Source: JACKDW01 sp964621785
Lineage (GTDB): Bacteria > Myxococcota_A > Polyangia > Nannocystales > Nannocystaceae
DNA length: 64,000 bases
Assembly: GCA_964621785.1 (NCBI GenBank)
Contig: CAZUPD010000003.1
Location: 62,001 to 126,000 of the forward strand
Direction: 5' to 3'
The position numbers and the translations under genes are program-made. The notes under the pieces are model-generated. The model was not told the origin of the DNA, did no database searches, and worked only from the letters and a program-made list of their open reading frames with translations. Of this stretch, positions 63,811 to 64,000 are shown piece by piece (position 1 is the first letter of the stretch; every line of letters begins with the position of its first letter).

Positions 63811-64000
63811 ACACACCCGACGACAAAGCTCTGGCAGTCCAAGCGGAAGGTTGGCGGGGAGACGACCATGCACTGCAGGTCGCGGCCGCCCGCGAAGCTG
63901 GGATGGCAGCCGACGACGTTGCGTTAGAGCTGTACACCCAGGGATTTAAGACAGCCCTCGTGCTGCGCGATGCCGATGATGGATCCATGGTGGTGTCCGG
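63807..64000 (+). CDS. Unidentified gene, partial at right edge
   Basis: 64 residues visible from ATG 63807, which overlaps the coaD TGA (ATGA), so it is the next operon gene. The protein starts NTPDDKALAVQAEGW and has an Ala/Asp-rich composition (REAGMAADDVALELYTQG). No family assigned from this fragment. Confidence 0.55.
   Translation, partial: MNTPDDKALAVQAEGWRGDDHALQVAAAREAGMAADDVALELYTQGFKTALVLRDADDGSMVVS

Overview
The window looks like chromosomal DNA from a GC-rich myxobacterium, most likely of the Nannocystaceae type (Plesiocystis/Enhygromyxa/Nannocystis relatives). The grounds are: many lipoproteins with Ser/Thr/Asp/Glu-rich linkers after the lipobox, one secreted protein with a MYXO-CTERM-like tail, a retron reverse transcriptase of the Mx162 type, and signalling proteins typical of the group (kinase-like, PP2C, sigma-54 activator). 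Taxonomy is inferred from gene content only. I saw no tRNA, rRNA, CRISPR array or insertion sequence.

Layout. 1-8.0 kb: a sulfur-oxidation/detoxification block. A minus-strand operon encodes a persulfide-dioxygenase-like hydrolase, two half-size YeeE/YedE transporters, a fused FeS-NrfD subunit and a molybdoenzyme cut by the left edge (SoeABC-like). Beside it are a sigma-54 promoter with a thioredoxin-fold gene, a sigma-54 activator and a SulP transporter. 8.0-21.7 kb: a minus-strand operon of four coupled genes (BRCT/helical-repeat protein, 2168-residue WD40-HEAT protein, winged-helix/SWIM zinc-finger protein, retron reverse transcriptase), followed by an AT-rich stretch with hairpins and a small membrane protein. 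I read this as a large retron system. 22-31.3 kb: membrane and secreted proteins, an MlaF-like ATPase, a Q/A-rich membrane protein and a vWA lipoprotein. 31.4-36.6 kb: a minisatellite lipoprotein, then a MoxR-DUF58-BatA operon. 36.7-43.5 kb: a Fur regulator, lipoproteins, a vWA-like protein that has lost its metal site, and a two-component system with a 10-N assembly gap, next to an acidic lipoprotein. 43.5-47.2 kb: an inverted-repeat intergenic element, PP2C, an LRR-like lipoprotein and an SRPBCC protein. 47.4-50.5 kb: an SDR / saccharopine-dehydrogenase-like / phosphotransferase operon. 50.5-57.3 kb: a PI-PLC-like lipoprotein, a RetSat/CrtI-type oxidoreductase, an AstE/AspA-type zinc hydrolase, a WD40 lipoprotein and a NUDIX hydrolase. 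57.3-64 kb: a tandem intergenic repeat array, a giant acidic pseudokinase with an AgmX-like C-terminus, a TPR lipoprotein, coaD and a partial gene.

Two features stand out. The first is the retron operon. The second is a short degenerate palindrome, TGYANNTRCA, which I count 38 times by eye across the window, mostly inside genes and in different reading frames. My rough expectation for random sequence of this composition is about two. It behaves like a highly iterated DNA-level signal rather than a promoter element.
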